From the NCBI RefSeq assembly GCF_004379255.2, contig NC_056037.1, positions 29,671,012-29,735,011 on the forward strand: 64,000 bases of DNA, read 5' to 3'. The notes beneath the pieces were generated by a model. It was not told the DNA's origin. It worked only from the letters and a program-made list of their open reading frames with translations, and ran no database searches. The stretch comes from Salvia splendens. Its lineage: Eukaryota; Streptophyta; Magnoliopsida; Lamiales; Lamiaceae. Positions 11,895 to 22,778 of this stretch are shown here, in pieces (position 1 is the first letter of the stretch; the number at the start of each line of letters is the position of its first letter). A program made the translations under genes and the position numbers.

Positions 11895-12384
11895 CTATGC
11901 TGACAGACACACTCAATATCAAGTTAAACTTGTGATGCAAACTCTGATTAACATTAGTGCCACGGCTTCTGCAATAATAACTGAAAAACTCATCGCATTC
12001 ATTGAGTGAATGAAAATTCTTGGTACCAAGTTATCCATGAATTACAAGGTCCCTTGAAGAGTGATTAAGCCCACCAAAATTTCTAAGTAAAAAACAAATT
12101 TTGTAGTATAATTTTTTGGTCAATTAGATTAGCTTTTCATATGGAGGAAGGGATGATCTTCTAGAATGGCTCACTAGTGTCGCTCTCTTCTTCTTCAGAG
12201 TGATAGGCGTTCTTAATTTCTTCTTCAAAGTAATCAAGTGTTGTAAATCCCTAATTTCTTTTTCCAATTTACCAATGAGTTGGAGCATAAATGATAAAAT
12301 TAACGGTGTTAAACAAAATATAATGGAATGTATAAACTTGAAACTCTAATTAAACATTTTGTATGATTTATGCAAACTTAAAAC

Positions 12385-12889
12385 TAGGGGTGAGAAAAAA
12401 ACCGAAAACCGAATATCCGAACCGAACCAACCGAAATTTTGAAATTCGGTTCGGTTTTTTCAGTTTTTCGGTTCGGTTCGGCGAAGAAAAAAACCGAAAA
12501 CCCGAATTATATATATTCTATTAATTTAATATATTATATTATATATAATATATATATTCTTTTAATATATTCTACTATATAATATATATTATATGTATTA
12601 TTAATTTTATATTATATATAAATATTCTATTAGTATATAAAAAATAAAATAAAATAAAATACACATATATAAATATATATTTATATAATATTTATTTTTT
12701 CAGGTTTTTCGGGTTTTTTTCGGGTTTTTCGGTTTTGTTCGGGTTTTTCAGTTTTTTAAGTTCGATTTTCAGTTTTTCGGTTTTGGTTTTTCGGGTTTGG
12801 TTCGGTTTGGATTTTGAACTAAATTCGGTTTTTCGGTTTTGGTTCGGTTTTGGCAAAAAATCGAACCGAAGCCCGAATGCACACCCCTA
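12385..12889. mobile_element. hAT MITE with 8-bp target duplication
   Basis: The ends are taggggtg (12385-12392) and cacaccccta (ending 12889), flanked by the perfect 8-bp duplication cttaaaac (12377-12384, 12890-12897). The terminal TAGGG fits the hAT YARNG consensus. Arrays of ttcggttt/aaaccgaa subterminal motifs fill both sides of an AT-rich centre. No ORF. It splits the right inverted arm of the older MULE-like element. Confidence 0.88.
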
Positions 12890-13104
12890 CTTAAAACATT
12901 TTGTACTAAATTGAAACATTAGTAAAACATTTTGTATGTATAATGCAATTTCCCCACATACCTTTATATACTCGTAAAGAGAGAATTTAAAAAAAAATGA
13001 AATGTAAAATTTGGCATAAAACAGATGAGTATACTTATATAAAATCTTGAATATAGTATTTTATATTTATAACTTTATATTATAAATTTATATTTTAAAT
13101 AATA

Positions 13105-13344
13105 CTCCTCCCGTCACATCATAAACAATTCAGATTTTTTTGAAGTTCCATTTAAAATATGTCATTTATCTTTTTAGGAAAAAATAATAAATTTATCTTC
13201 TTTATTAGTACTCTATTATTTTTTCACTTTTCTTGTATATTTTTTTCACTCTAATATTTCACCCTCTCTTTATTTAACACTTCAAGTATAATTTCTTTAA
13301 TCATGTCTAAGAGAAGCACCTTGATTATAATATGACGAATGAAG
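13105..13344. mobile_element. Stowaway-like MITE, degenerate
   Basis: It begins ctcctcccgtcacatcataaa and ends tatgacgaatgaag, a diverged inverted repeat, flanked by TA on each side (13103-13104, 13345-13346). It belongs to the same family as the other ctccctccgtcc elements in this window and lies about 260 bp upstream of the complex I subunit gene. Confidence 0.6.
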
Positions 13345-13606
13345 TACTATATTTTTTTTATAAACTCTAATAACTTTTTATAATCTGTAAAAATCAAACA
13401 TGGAACATCTATCGGAGGCTGAAGTATTTTTTTACTGGAAATGTAAAATTTGATTGTGTAATTGTTTTTAGTTGAGTCAAAGAAATTTAAAAAAGAGGAT
13501 GAGTTGGATATAATATAATCTTGCAACTACGTCGTTTCAGAAGAGCCCTATTCTGAATTCCTCTTTAGTCTTGGCTGCTTCAACAGATCGACGCTCTGCA
13601 AAAGCG

Positions 13607-15198
13607 ATGGCGTCAACCGTCAAGTACTTGCGCGTGCCTCCCAACTCCGCCAGCTTGGAGGAGGCGCGCCGCCGTGTCTTCGACTTCTTCAAGACCGCCT
13701 GCAGATCCATCCCCACTATCATGGAGATTTACACCATCGACGACGTCGTTACCCCCTCTCAGCTTCGCTCTATCGTCGCCTCCGAGATCCGCAAGAACGC
13801 TCACATTACTAACCCCAAGGTCCCAGCAATTCACTCTTCTATTCTCTATTCGCCAATTATTAACATCAATTTAGGAATTCATCGGGAATCGGAGGAATTA
13901 GAGTTACCTCCATTGAAATTAAGGAAACTATGGAGTAATTATTCGGTTTGCAATGTGCCTGTGCTACTTATTTGGAAATGTGTTTTTTTTTCTCAGCTCC
14001 TCGAGAATTTTTACATTTTTGGTTTTCATTTGGGTATGTATCCGTGTATATCAACCCTAAATTGAATAGATAGAGAATCCCCGTGTCTTCAGATGTTAGG
14101 GACTACAATTGCAATTGTGAGCTTCTTAATTGTTTTGCTTCTAATTTTCACTGAATACTGAAAGTAGGATTAAGGAAATTCTATCAGATGGCAGAATTTT
14201 TACATGGATTTTGCTTTAGCCACAAGTTTGAGTCTTCGAGTGGGATGCACTATTCCATTGCTACTTGAACAATGCTTTTTGATGTAGGAACTAGTTAGCT
14301 CTTGCTAAAATGGCATTAGTGCTGCTATCAATAGATTGGATTTTGGCACTGATGTGATAACTTACATTCTCAAATCATTCCGTTTACTGGAACAATTACT
14401 CATACTCAAATGCAAATGTCAGTCTTTACTCTGATTTTGATACCGGATACAGTATACTCATGGGAAGGAGTAGAAATCAAAGTGAAATAATTTTTCCTGT
14501 TATGTTGCATAAATTTAAATTTGGATTTTGACTACATTAGTCTGTTATGATAGCAAATATCGTGAAAAACTGTACTCCGTATTATGATTTCTCTAGTTAC
14601 GAATCTGATTTCTTTTTACTTTGACATAGCTATAGGGTTCTATCTACATAATATACATATTGTTTCCCTCTAATAAGCTCCTAGTCATGATTCTCCCTGT
14701 TTTTTTTCACAATTGTCAGATGTATGAAACTCTAGTTTCTTGCCATTGTTCTCATCTTAAGTGGCTGATATGTAATCTTGAAGGCAATGTTCATGAAATC
14801 TTGTCATGATCAAATCTCTTTTCATTAGTGGGCAAGATTCAAACAGTCAGGTCTCACAGTCACAGGCACCCTTCCTATGAGTAATTTAGTGTAACTTCTA
14901 GGGTCAGCGTCTTATTTGATTAAGCTTTATGACCTGTATACACTTCTAGGAGAGAAATAAACAGGCATATGTAATAACATTCTCATTCTCATTACTCTTA
15001 ACGAACAATGTGCAGGTTATTGATATGCTGCTCTTCAAGGGCACAGAAGAGTTGAATAACATCGTGGAGCATTCAAAGCAGCGGCACCACATTCTTGGCC
15101 AATATGTTTTAGGTCGTCCTGAAATCACCCCAGATAGCGCAACCAAGGATCAGGGATCCGAGTACCTCAAAAACTTCTTCAGAAGCAACTACTTTTGA
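13607..15198 (+). CDS. NDUFA6: NADH dehydrogenase 1 alpha subcomplex subunit 6 (LYR protein, B14 type)
   Basis: Accessory subunit of mitochondrial complex I, an LYR-family protein that binds acyl carrier protein on the matrix arm. Exons are 13607-13819 and 15016-15198; the intron runs from GTCCCA to GTGCAG. The product is 131 residues, the usual plant length. Exon 1 encodes the LYR-type helices (EEARRRVFDFFKTACRSIPT, residues about 16-35). Exon 2 starts VIDMLLFKGTEELNNI and contains EHSKQRHHILGQYV, a conserved stretch of this family, ending in SNYF. The start is the ATG at 13607; the upstream in-frame ttg at 13571 is not a credible start. The intron interrupts between codons (phase 0). Nothing suggests a defect. 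Identification rests on family recognition, not a search. Confidence 0.9.
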
Positions 15199-15797
15199 AT
15201 CGCATTTCCTTATTGATGTTATGCCTTGGAAGAATAAGTGTTGGATGAGAATTGGGTTGCTCCGTGTGCGTTGGAGAAATGGGTCTCTTCCTTTGCCGTT
15301 TCTCCAGCTTGCGAGCGATTAGATTTGTTAAACAAAGACTATTTTATGTTTACTGAACAAAGGCATCGAACTAGCTGCTCCTTTTGTGAGTGAACTTGAT
15401 TGTCCATTACCAACTGGTGCTACATAAATATGGTCATCATATTTTCACCCAAGTTTTTGAATTTGTAATCTTCTTGTTGTTGAAGTGAACTATATAGAGT
15501 TTTAATTTATCATCGAAATGTGATTTTGAAGTTTGAAAGAGTCGATTTTCTTGTATGTTTAAGTGAATGTGTGAAAAGTCTATTAGGCTAAGAGGGGATT
15601 TTCGTCAATCGGTACTTCTAATTTCTGAGGTAGGGAGTACTCCATCTGTTCTCTCATAGTTAAGGCGAAACTTTTCGACACGGAGTTTAAGAAAAAAATG
15701 TTGAGTGTGTTAAATAAATAGATAAAAAAGCAAAGAAGGGAAAAAAGTAGAGAGAATAATGTCTAAAGTTAATAAAGTAAGAGAAAATAAAATGTTA
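15199..15797. other. 3' flank of the complex I gene, no second gene
   Basis: Holds the untranslated region of the upstream gene and AT-rich spacer. A half-element resembling a Stowaway end (tactccatctgttctc near 15640) is visible without a clear partner. Confidence 0.5.
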
Positions 15798-15999
15798 CTT
15801 TCTCCATCCCACTAAAGATGACCCACTTTCCTTTTTGGTTTGTCCCATCCAAGATGACCCATCACTATAAATGGAAACACATTTATCTCTACTTTATTCT
15901 CTTTCTCTTATTTACTCTCTCCACTTAACACACAAAATAAAACCACATAAAACTCTGTGCCGCCTAAGGAAGGGGTCATCTTCCTTGGGACGGAGGGAG
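15798..15999. mobile_element. Stowaway-like MITE
   Basis: The ends ctttctccatcccactaaag and ccttgggacggagggag are inverted relatives, and the element is flanked by TA at 15796-15797 and 16000-16001. About 200 bp, no ORF. Confidence 0.75.
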
Positions 16000-16008
16000 T
16001 ACTATATA

Positions 16009-16784
16009 CTCCATTCGTCCACGAAAAATAGGACGGGTTTTAATATGGAATTGGTAAAGTAAGAGAGAAGTAGTGTTAGTGGAATGCGAGGTCCATATTA
16101 TTAGCAAGAGAGAGGGAAAAAGTAAGAGAGAAAAGAAAAAAGTACTCCCTCCGTCCCCAAAGAGTATGCACTTTGGGCTCGGCACAGGTTTTAATGCATT
16201 ATTGGTAAAGTAAGAGAGGGATAGATAGAGAAAGTTTTTAAGTATTGTTAGTGGAGAATGAGTCTCACCTAATTAGAGAGAAAAATATCAAATTTCTACC
16301 AAAAAAACTGGAAGTTCCAACCAATAAGAATCCTAATGAAACTAAAAAAACGATAAGGGCCCAACAAAAATTACTTAGTTTTCGAGACCCCGTTATAAGT
16401 TCTATCCATATATGTTCTGATCGACAACTCATACTTCATCCGATTGCATTTTATTGAAATTGAGAGAATACCCCAAATGATTTTGACTTTACTTTTTTTT
16501 TTTGTTTCCGAATGAACTTTCATTAACTAGCACTAGTTTGGTGTGAACTAGCACTAGTTTAATGGGAACTTTTAGGGGTAATTCATCAAATTTGTTTAGA
16601 TCTAAAATAATAACATACCATTTGGGGACTGAGGGAGTAAGAGAGAAGTAGTTCTAGTGGAATGTGAGGTCCATATTATTAGCAAGAGATAAGTTGTTGA
16701 AAATTTTCATTTTTTAGATGTGCTCTATTTTTCGTGGACAACCAAAAATGACAAATGTGCTCTATTTTTCGTGGATGGATGGAG
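16009..16784. mobile_element. Stowaway-like MITE (outer), interrupted by a second MITE
   Basis: The left end reads ctccattcgtccacgaaaaa and the right end cgtggatggatggag, flanked by TA (16007-16008, 16785-16786). The two halves continue each other (agtagtgttagtggaatg against agtagttctagtggaatg) across the inner element at 16145-16637, so the inner one arrived later. Confidence 0.72.
16145..16637. mobile_element. Stowaway-like MITE (inner, nested)
   Basis: Inverted ends ctccctccgtccccaaa and tttggggactgagggag, with TA on each side (16143-16144, 16638-16639). It is inserted into the outer MITE. At 493 bp it is long for the class; no ORF is convincing. Confidence 0.78.
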
Positions 16785-16786
16785 TA

Positions 16787-17837
16787 TATATGGAAATGAC
16801 TCAACTATAAGGGAACTTTCCGAAATAGAAAAATGACTCAATTACATAAAGAAATGGATGAAGCAGCATTTGCCAATGATTTATATTTTGATAATAGGAT
16901 GAAAAGTATCATTTACAAATGATTTATTCGGTGATAAATAGGATGAAATTAAATGAAAGGAAGAAAAAAGATTTGAAAAAGGAAACATGCCACGAAGCAG
17001 GGATATTGATTAGAGAAGACACGTGGTCCCCAAATTAATGTAGAATGACATGACAAGTTATAACTTATAACCAATCAATCGAACACTCGTACTTAAAAAG
17101 CGTGAAGTTTTTAAGATTTGTGTATAACATTTTGATACAAGTCTACTTTACGGTAACTATAAATTATGACACCAATTATAAATGATGGGGCTTTATAAAA
17201 ATATTAGTCTTAAACATGATCTCATAGTTTAATGCCGGATTCAGGTGGGATCAAAGTCGACTGATATACGAAGACAGAAAACTCTACTACCAAATTTGTT
17301 TTTCATCTAACTTATATTTAATTGATGGTGGTTGTATCGTATGATATTCGTATCCATCTTTCAAAACTATGGACGACATTTTTTCGTTGTATGAGACTCT
17401 ACAAATTTCATTTCATATATCATCCCGGGAAACAAATTTGAGATCCAGTCGGAAACAAGTGATGAAAGCGACAATTTTATTTATTTAAATTTAGGGAGAG
17501 AAGGATACATAAAGGAAAGATTTGGAAAACTTAGGTGTCCAATAATATTTGAACAAATTTAATACTCCTAAAAGGAGACGTTTTTCCACACTATTTATTT
17601 GAACAAAGATTTAGGAATTTCAATCCTCATATCTTTAATATATTTATTTTTGTAGTGATATAGAAGATTGAAGAAGAAAGGAAGAAAACGGCAGTCACTT
17701 AAGGCTGCGGTGATACGTAGGATGATTCGTAACAAGGCAAACATACTTTCCTCCAACCTTCATATTTCTGGTTTCACCTCATCCAAATTCCAATATGTCT
17801 CTCCTTCCAAGAAACAACCTTCACAATTAATCCACCT
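16787..17837. other. Promoter-side region of the VQ gene
   Basis: No gene seen. A G-box/ABRE core cacgtg lies at about 17021-17026 (gacacgtggtcc), a typical binding site of bZIP and bHLH factors and of possible relevance to the stress-type gene downstream. I saw no clear W-box cluster. Confidence 0.4.
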
Positions 17838-17845
17838 ATATAAAA
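17838..17845 (+). promoter_or_regulatory. TATA box of the VQ gene
   Basis: The motif tatataaa lies 47-54 bases before the ATG at 17892, which fits a short 5' leader. Confidence 0.6.
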
Positions 17846-17891
17846 AAATGACATCTCCCACTTGCTCCCCATTCAAACACACATTACATCA

Positions 17892-18272
17892 ATGGATCAT
17901 AACTATAGAGGCCACCACCCTTTGCCGCCGGTTTCGAAGAAGAAGCCGTCGAAGAAGCGCGACGAGTCGCTGAAAGTCGTGTACATCTCGAGCCCGATGA
18001 AGGTGCGGACCAGCCAGGCCAGGTTCCGCGCGCTGGTGCAGGAGCTCACCGGCAAGAACTCCGACATCGCGCCTTACATGGACTCCGACGGCGCCGCCCT
18101 CGCCGACTACCGCGACGACGACGGCACGCTGCTCCCCGACCCCCCTATTTCTAGCTCCACCACCACCCCCACCACGTCGGATTCTCTCGACAATGTGTTC
18201 GCCTCCCACCTTGGCGGGATCTTCGACGACGTCGTTTTAGGGACCTATCATCACGACTACTTGATCATGTGA
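17892..18272 (+). CDS. VQ-motif protein, sigma factor-binding protein 1-like
   Basis: Small plant regulator of the VQ family. Members of this type (SIB1/SIB2) bind the C-terminal WRKY domain of group I/IIc WRKY factors, and some also bind plastid sigma factors. The gene has no intron and encodes 126 residues. A Lys-rich N-terminus (residues 16-23) precedes the conserved KVVYISSPMKV stretch (28-38) and the VQ core FRALVQELTG (45-54). The C-terminus is acidic, with Ser/Thr/Pro runs, and ends HHDYLIM. The start is the ATG at 17892; an in-frame upstream frame begins at a non-ATG codon and is ignored. The coding part is GC-rich against very AT-rich flanks, common for this family. Function is inferred from family; chloroplast targeting is not certain. 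Confidence 0.88.
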   Translation: MDHNYRGHHPLPPVSKKKPSKKRDESLKVVYISSPMKVRTSQARFRALVQELTGKNSDIAPYMDSDGAALADYRDDDGTLLPDPPISSSTTTPTTSDSLDNVFASHLGGIFDDVVLGTYHHDYLIM

Positions 18273-19971
18273 AACTACTTCTTTTTTTTTGTATGTTTAT
18301 AGATAATATGTGTTCTACCAAGGGAAAAAAGAACTCATACTAGTATTTAGCTTAGTATTGTGACAACGGATTGTGCATACATACGTGCTATTTCGCCTTG
18401 AGTAAATATATGAGAATTGTGAGCTTTGTATATATATCTATTCATTATAGTTTGTTTAGCTTAATTTTTTGGCAATTTTTTAAAAAAAGTTTGGATTATG
18501 TGGTGCCTTACATATTCAACCCGACCATAGAAATAGAATGAGTGATGATAAGCAACCAAATTTTGTGCAACCAAATAAGATTATATTAGTAATTTGATGT
18601 ATTAATTATATATTAAAATAATAAATATAGTTAGTGGATAAGTTAAAAAGACTTGATTAGGCTTCAACCTCATTTTCAATTTTTTTTTTATATTTGAATG
18701 GTCTCTCTATTGCTTTTCAAATTTGAATTAAAGTATGCATTAATTACACTTTATCGTTCCAAAAAAATTATACGCAAGTCATCAATCAATATATGACCAC
18801 AATATTATGCGCACATATATTTTTATTAAATATATAAATAAACTGGTTTTTTCTCAGGTAAATCAGTTTTTTGTTGTACAAAATTTGGTCACGTAGATTA
18901 CTGTATTTACCCTCACAGTAAATTCCATATCATCTCTCGCTGCCTCTTCGCAGAATTCCATCTTCCCACTCTCACGTGTAGTTAATTATTGCGATATAAA
19001 TATTTTACACTAAAGTCAATCGATAAATGAGATATAGGATTTAATAGATCATAAATTAAAGAGGATTAAAACAGGAGAATTAAGATAAACGAGGAAGACA
19101 TTAATTTCATGGACTAATTTGATCACAAAATATAGTACCCCTATGTTTATTTACTCAAGTCTCATCATTTTAATTTTAACTAACACATACTACCATTTTC
19201 TAGCCCTTAATTTTATAAAACATATTAAAATCAAATACGTTGACAAGTTCTGAGTTTTTTAATACAAAGTTGAAGTATTTGTTTCCAAAAAAAAAGCATA
19301 TTGCTCTTGGAATTTATGACGACATCGCATGTTGATCAATCATGTTGTGTCTAGAAATAGAAAAGAAGAGCTGCAATAATTAATGAGTAGATTGGAGCCC
19401 TGATGAGTCTTCAGGTCAAATTGAACTCATTTACTTTACTAAAAGAGAATAAACTATCTGGAAGATGTCAGATTCAACTATATATATCTTGCAGTTGAAT
19501 TTGAATTCAAAGTAGCTAGGTTTGGTTATTCAAAATCAAATGGAAACTTCTCTGCGAAAATTCAAACTGTGATAAAATTCAATATCTTTAATGTGGTGTA
19601 AATAAATCATAGTATTACTATTATTGAGATTTGCAATGAATTTTAATTTTATTATTGATTGCTATTTTTTTATGCATTGGAGTTTTTAGTTTGTAGGATG
19701 AAGCAAGAGAACTCAACATTAGTTAGGTAGGCATTGAAAGTTCATATGCTAAAGAGTCAACAGTCTACCAAAGAATAGTAATTTGAGACTGCCAAAATCA
19801 GCATCTTTCATTGTCTGTGACTTTGTTCTCACATAAAGATTAACATCACTGGAGGAGTCATGTTATGCATTTTTCCTGCTTACTTACTTGTACACATTAT
19901 ATTTCTATTCATTATTCTTCAATAATTATTCACTTTATCATTTAAGAATTCTCGAGATATGAATCTGGACA
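18273..19971. other. Intergenic, no gene
   Basis: AT-rich DNA with no coding signal, no clear transposon ends and no RNA gene that I can support. Confidence 0.6.
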
Positions 19972-20067
19972 GATTTGTTGTGCTATGACCCACAGAAATG
20001 AAAATTAATTACTGAGTTCGATTTGTTGTGCTATGACCCACAGAAATGAAAATTAATTACTGCGTTC
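19972..20067. repeat. Tandem duplication, 2 x 48 bp
   Basis: The 48-base unit starting gatttgttgtgctatgaccc occurs at 19972-20019 and 20020-20067, differing by a single base near its end (gagttc against gcgttc). Confidence 0.9.
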
Positions 20068-21137
20068 ACCTTAAAAGTTTTATTTCTGCATACAATCTAA
20101 AATGACAAAAAACACCTCAATACAATATCAAATTTTCAAGCTTTTGTAAATTTTGGTAAAATGGAAGTAGTAATCTTTCATCCCCAACCTCACAAAGCAG
20201 CCCCTTTCTGCCGCCGAGCTCACTCTCACCAAACCCAACTCCTCAACCTCCTCGCAGCCGTCGGCTACACCCTCAGACGTAGACACAGGTCAAATGCCTC
20301 CACCGTCCTCCACCAACCAAACCAATCGAATAGAAAGTCCGGCGCCGCCGAATTCCCTTGCCGAGCTAGTCGTCGGAGCGTTGGTGACTTCATGGTCATC
20401 ATCCCAACGTCTACAACATTTTTGCAATTGCCGCCATTATCATTTCCTTTCTGTAATCTCATTAATTGAAACTTCATTCATTCCAATTCCTCAATTTTAA
20501 GAGCTTCACCATTCCCATTTCATCTGTTGAAATTGCATAACAACTCCGATTCAGCAAACGACTCGACCCCAAATGTGATTCAGTGATGAATTTGTGATGG
20601 AAGTAATAGGAGATGCAAAAATTTTGTGATGAAATTCACTGCATCGACGAAGGGTAAGGATGGAAATTGATGTTTAAATCTGGGTCCAGTTTTCCATGAA
20701 GAATTAAAAACCACCTTTGTGGCCATAAATGAAATCATGTCATTTGTTGTGAACAGTGCGGGCCCGAACCGAAATAATTCTTGCATATTGAACATGTGAA
20801 ATGTGAAGAAGTGAGTTCATTTCTTGGCATTTCTAAGAAAGTGAACAAGATTTAGTTGTAGCATGATGATAAGCATTGATAAACATGTTTTTACATGTAA
20901 CATCAAATATAATGCTCCCCTTTTGACTTGTGCTCTGTTTTTGCATATGGATTTAGTAGGGAATCTCTGAGTGGCTTCAATAGATGATAATGAGCAGCAA
21001 ATTGAAGCTGACAGAGTAACAGAATTAATGAAACCATGTTCGAGTTCGACAGTCTCAACTGAAGGTGTGTGATGCTATCAGAAGAACATTCTACGTGACT
21101 ATAGAGTCCATGGCACTTTGGGCTAATTAAGTATATT
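20068..21137. other. Intergenic with an unassigned GC-richer stretch
   Basis: Positions 20161-20500 are richer in C and hold overlapping open frames on both strands (for example 20161-20469 +). Neither translation resembles a family I know and the frames have no supporting splice or promoter signals. It could be a gene relic or an untranslated exon, and is not annotated as coding. Confidence 0.4.
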
Positions 21138-21154
21138 TGGTTGGTTGGTTGGTT

Positions 21155-21493
21155 GGTTGGTGGTGGACTAGTGGGGCTCGTTGTGGCACCGCCCACCCTC
21201 TATGCTTTTCATAATTAACCCAAACTCTCTTTTTATTCACTTTTACCATAAATGATTTATGTAGGTCGGTTGGTGGTGGACTAGTGTGGCTTGTTGTGGC
21301 ACGGCCCACCCTCTATGCTTTTCATAATTAACCCAAACTCTCTTTTTATTCACTTTTACTATAAATGATTTATGTAGGTCGGTTGGTGGTGGACTAGTAG
21401 GGCTCGTTGTGGCACCGCCCACCCTCTATGCTTTTCATAATTAACCCAAACTCTCTTTTTATTCACTTTTACCATAAATGATTTATGTAGGTC
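21155..21493. repeat. Minisatellite, 3 x 113 bp
   Basis: Three head-to-tail copies of a 113-bp unit (21155-21267, 21268-21380, 21381-21493) begin ggttggtggtggactagt and run through cacccctctatg-like sequence to tttatgtaggtc. They differ at only a few bases. A short (ttgg)n run at about 21138-21160 leads into the first unit. Confidence 0.92.
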
Positions 21494-21910
21494 TCATATT
21501 TCATCAATTTATTCTACACATATTTTATTATAAAAGTAATAACTGAGACTCGTGTTTTATTTGTATGATAGTTGATGCTTCAACTTGTTACAATTAAAGA
21601 TATTATTGCTTAGAGAACCACACAATGATCCGCTGACAAGACCAAGGTAGATTGTGTTATTAATAAGAAACAAAAAAACTGAATATTATATTGAAGTACA
21701 AAACAAATTAAAATATGGATTCAAAGATTCCATTTCAAAGACCAAGAATTCTGTGCAGAATCATGAAAAAGTATGGTCGTATAACTTTAAGGATTGGGTT
21801 TGCAGTGTCTTGATTCATTGCATTGCGTGAAACATGCCTTCATGCAGCAGAAAAATCATATAGTAATCTTTTGAAATTGTAATGGATGGTAATATAATTT
21901 GCGAGTGAAA

Positions 21911-22085
21911 ATTAATTCCATTAGAGCGTCCGCATCGCCGTCTCGATGCGGGCTCGGTCTCGTCCTGCCAATAGGTGGTTGGCGAGCTGTCTCGCCACGC
22001 GCGTTGGCCACGTGGCGAGCTCCGGTGGGGATTATGGCCATTCTCATGGGCCTCGCCTTCTCCCCCCTGCACCTGATTTAAGTCT
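21911..22085. other. GC-rich fragment resembling a PIF/Harbinger end
   Basis: Begins gagcgtccgcatcgccg and contains gccacgtggcgagctcc, similar in style to the GC-rich left end of the Harbinger element at 32.9 kb. No right end or target duplication was found, so it would be a truncated copy. Confidence 0.35.
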
Positions 22086-22778
22086 CCATATCTCTCACAT
22101 GATCATGCGGATTTTCAACCTCGACTGGTTGCGGCGGAGGATGCTTTGCTTTGGGTGGCCTTTTGATTTTCTTCAATTTCTTACTATATAATGTTAAATT
22201 GCAGCTCAAAATACCATCTCTACAAGATCATCTATTCTATGATGATCATCTGTTACTGTTATAGCCTATAGCCAATCCAATGGGACTTAGTTTCAGATTA
22301 TTATTATGTTTTATTAAAGTTAGAACGCATGATTATATCAATTTGCAAATATATTGATGATGTACAACAAAACAGATGAGTTTCTGATACTGGATTTAGA
22401 GATTCTCAAAATTACAACTCCTACTTCTTCACATTTCATTATCGAGTATGTCGCGCATCTTTCTTCGGGTCAATACAATGCTGTCTGTCTTGTGCTTAGC
22501 TACTCTCGAACCTGTAGCATCAACATGTTTGTTACTTGGACGTAGGACGAACAACCAAAGATCGTATGATCAAATTACAGCTGAAGACACACAGCTGCTA
22601 ATGCCTAACCAAAGTTGTAAAAAGTAGGGTATTGTTTTAAAATCTTCCATTTTTTCAGCCTTTAATGGGAACACTACCTAAAAATAATCATTTCAACAAC
22701 AAACAAAATCCCCTGTTATGCCCAAACTAATCTACTACAGCTATCCGTTCCACTTTTCACGTATCTAAATTTCATTTA

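Larger units (their letters stand above)
4639..12955. mobile_element. Long-TIR MULE-like element, carrying two later insertions
   Basis: The left arm (4639 to about 4783, beginning ggggaaattgca) is matched in inverted orientation by a right arm ending tgcaatttcccc at 12955, with homology running back to about 12290. The right arm is split by the hAT element at 12385-12889. The 9 bases before the left arm (acatacttt, 4630-4638) and after the right arm (acatacctt, 12956-12964) differ at one position, as expected of a MULE target duplication. Because the left junction is itself duplicated, the element could equally begin at 4527. Without the copia and hAT insertions it would be about 0.8 kb with no transposase, so it is non-autonomous. 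The superfamily call is inferred from TIR length and duplication size. Confidence 0.7.

Noticed and set aside
13613..13834. ORF antisense to the complex I subunit
   Set aside because: Mirror of GC-rich coding sequence; the plus strand encodes the conserved protein.
17889..18209. Antisense ORF over the VQ gene
   Set aside because: Same reason; composition of an antisense shadow.
20161..20500. Possible gene near 20.2-20.5 kb
   Set aside because: No family resemblance, conflicting frames on both strands and no splice or promoter support.
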